Assembly: GCF_008370255.1 (NCBI RefSeq)
Contig: NZ_SEUI01000004.1
Location: 197,987-261,986 of the forward strand
Reading direction: 5' to 3'
Length of the DNA stretch: 64,000 bases
From: Pseudoalteromonas sp. FUC4
Lineage (GTDB): Bacteria > Pseudomonadota > Gammaproteobacteria > Enterobacterales > Alteromonadaceae
Shown here: positions 63,397 to 64,000 of the stretch, piece after piece
How the letters are laid out: every line of letters begins with the position of its first letter
Position numbering within the stretch: the stretch's first letter is position 1
The notes under the pieces: generated by a model
What the model was told of the DNA's origin: nothing
Database searches by the model: none
Seen by the model: the letters and a program-made list of their open reading frames with translations, nothing else
Program-made: the position numbers and the translations under genes

Positions 63397-63424
63397 TAAA
63401 AAAGAGGCCATAAGGCCTCTTTTA
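63397..63424 (-). terminator. Hairpin between yggT and DUF4426
   Basis: AAAAGAGGCC / GGCCTCTTTT with a four-base loop, 16 bases past the yggT stop; the minus-strand side ends in T residues. Confidence 0.85.
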
Positions 63425-63439
63425 CTTAAAATTGAGTGC

Positions 63440-63973
63440 TTACGCTAAAAAGTCCATAAACAGCATTTGTAAAAACTGAATACCAATAATAAGTACTAAT
63501 ACTGATAAATCTAAACCACCCATTGGCGGAAGAATTTTACGAATAGGTTTAAGCATTGGCTCAGTAAGCTGATGAAAAACCGCTTCAATAGGGTTATAGC
63601 CTTGGCTAACCCAACTTAAAATAGCGCGTATAATAAGTACCCAAAATACTAAATTAAGGCCTTCTTTTAGTACCGTTATAAGTGCTTGAATAAGCACAGG
63701 CTGTATTGCCCACGCATTATATATAACAAGCATTAAAGTACTAATTTTGGCTACAGCCACTATAAATGCCAACAATAGAGATGCTAAATCAAGCCCACCA
63801 AATCCAGGAATGATTTTACGCAGTGGTTTTACCGCAAACGAAGTGGCTTTAACCACAAACTGGCTCATTGGATTATAAAAGTCGGCTTTTGCCCACTGCA
63901 GCCAAAAGCGCAGTAATACCACCATTAAAAACAAATCAAACAGGGTACTGATTAAAAATTGCATGGCATTCAT
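63440..63973 (-). CDS. yggT: YggT family membrane protein
   Basis: A 177-residue inner-membrane protein made of two YGGT repeats, each with a hydrophobic segment and a parallel motif KPLRKIIPGFGGLDLASLLL (first) and KPIRKILPPMGGLDLSVLVL (second). Four to five TMs. YggT in E. coli is linked to osmotic tolerance; mechanism unknown. AAGG lies seven bases before the ATG. The gene upstream (beyond the window) is probably proC by common order. Confidence 0.93.
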   Translation of the reverse strand: MNAMQFLISTLFDLFLMVVLLRFWLQWAKADFYNPMSQFVVKATSFAVKPLRKIIPGFGGLDLASLLLAFIVAVAKISTLMLVIYNAWAIQPVLIQALITVLKEGLNLVFWVLIIRAILSWVSQGYNPIEAVFHQLTEPMLKPIRKILPPMGGLDLSVLVLIIGIQFLQMLFMDFLA

Positions 63974-64000
63974 AGTGTAACCTTCAATAAAAAGTGGTTT

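Overview
The window is an AT-rich chromosomal segment of a marine gammaproteobacterium. The gene orders coaBC-radC-rpmB-rpmG and yggT-DUF4426-rdgB-hemW, together with SlmA, a long PurC, a Mn-dependent pyrophosphatase, RapA, many exported peptidases and several c-di-GMP proteins, point to Alteromonadales and most likely Pseudoalteromonas. The genus is inferred from gene content and style, not from a database search. I see no phage, plasmid, insertion sequence with a transposase, CRISPR array, rRNA or tRNA.

Region by region. 1-8,340: a sugar/compatible-solute catabolic locus. A PfkB sugar kinase (only its start is in the window) and an MGH1-like glycoside hydrolase run leftward. A TonB-dependent receptor, an SSS-family symporter, a glycerate 2-kinase and a ROK regulator run rightward. 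Hydrolase plus glycerate kinase plus sugar kinase suggests uptake and breakdown of a glycosyl-glycerate (glucosylglycerate or mannosylglycerate). 8,346-17,460: an exported S9 peptidase, then housekeeping genes (slmA, coaBC, radC, rpmB, rpmG, ppaC, mutM). 17,549-21,126: a DUF3299/ABC transporter cluster whose permease carries a Glu-His repeat tract, plus a CDP-glycerol-transferase-like gene. 21,305-22,408: purC.

22,531-26,740: a tightly overlapping four-gene operon of a cupredoxin-like exported protein, a membrane GGDEF-EAL protein, a DUF3034 outer-membrane-type protein and a lipoprotein truncated globin. This is the best candidate in the window for an undescribed sensory system. 26,849-34,249: a capsule-synthesis-like protein coupled to a sulfurtransferase, small cysteine-rich and acidic proteins, fbp, a zinc metalloprotease and YggN. 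34,575-43,917: rapA, a PIN-PhoH protein, and a hybrid histidine kinase overlapping a receiver-GGDEF gene. 43,983-53,356: lipoprotein, dehydrogenase, acyltransferase and small genes, then a 1,500-residue propeller-PAS-GGDEF-EAL sensor. 53,373-63,973: a K+ channel, the Pat-type protein acetyltransferase, SIMPL, a DUF885 peptidase, hemW, rdgB and yggT.

Two diverged copies of one structured repeat with terminal inverted repeats (14,708-15,025 and 57,823-58,093) lie in intergenic regions. They look like a MITE-type element. The second copy carries the stop codon of the gene before it and abuts the ribosome-binding site of the gene after it. Three separate c-di-GMP enzymes in 30 kb make second-messenger signalling the main regulatory theme. 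Most transcription units end in clear stem-loop terminators, which are listed separately.
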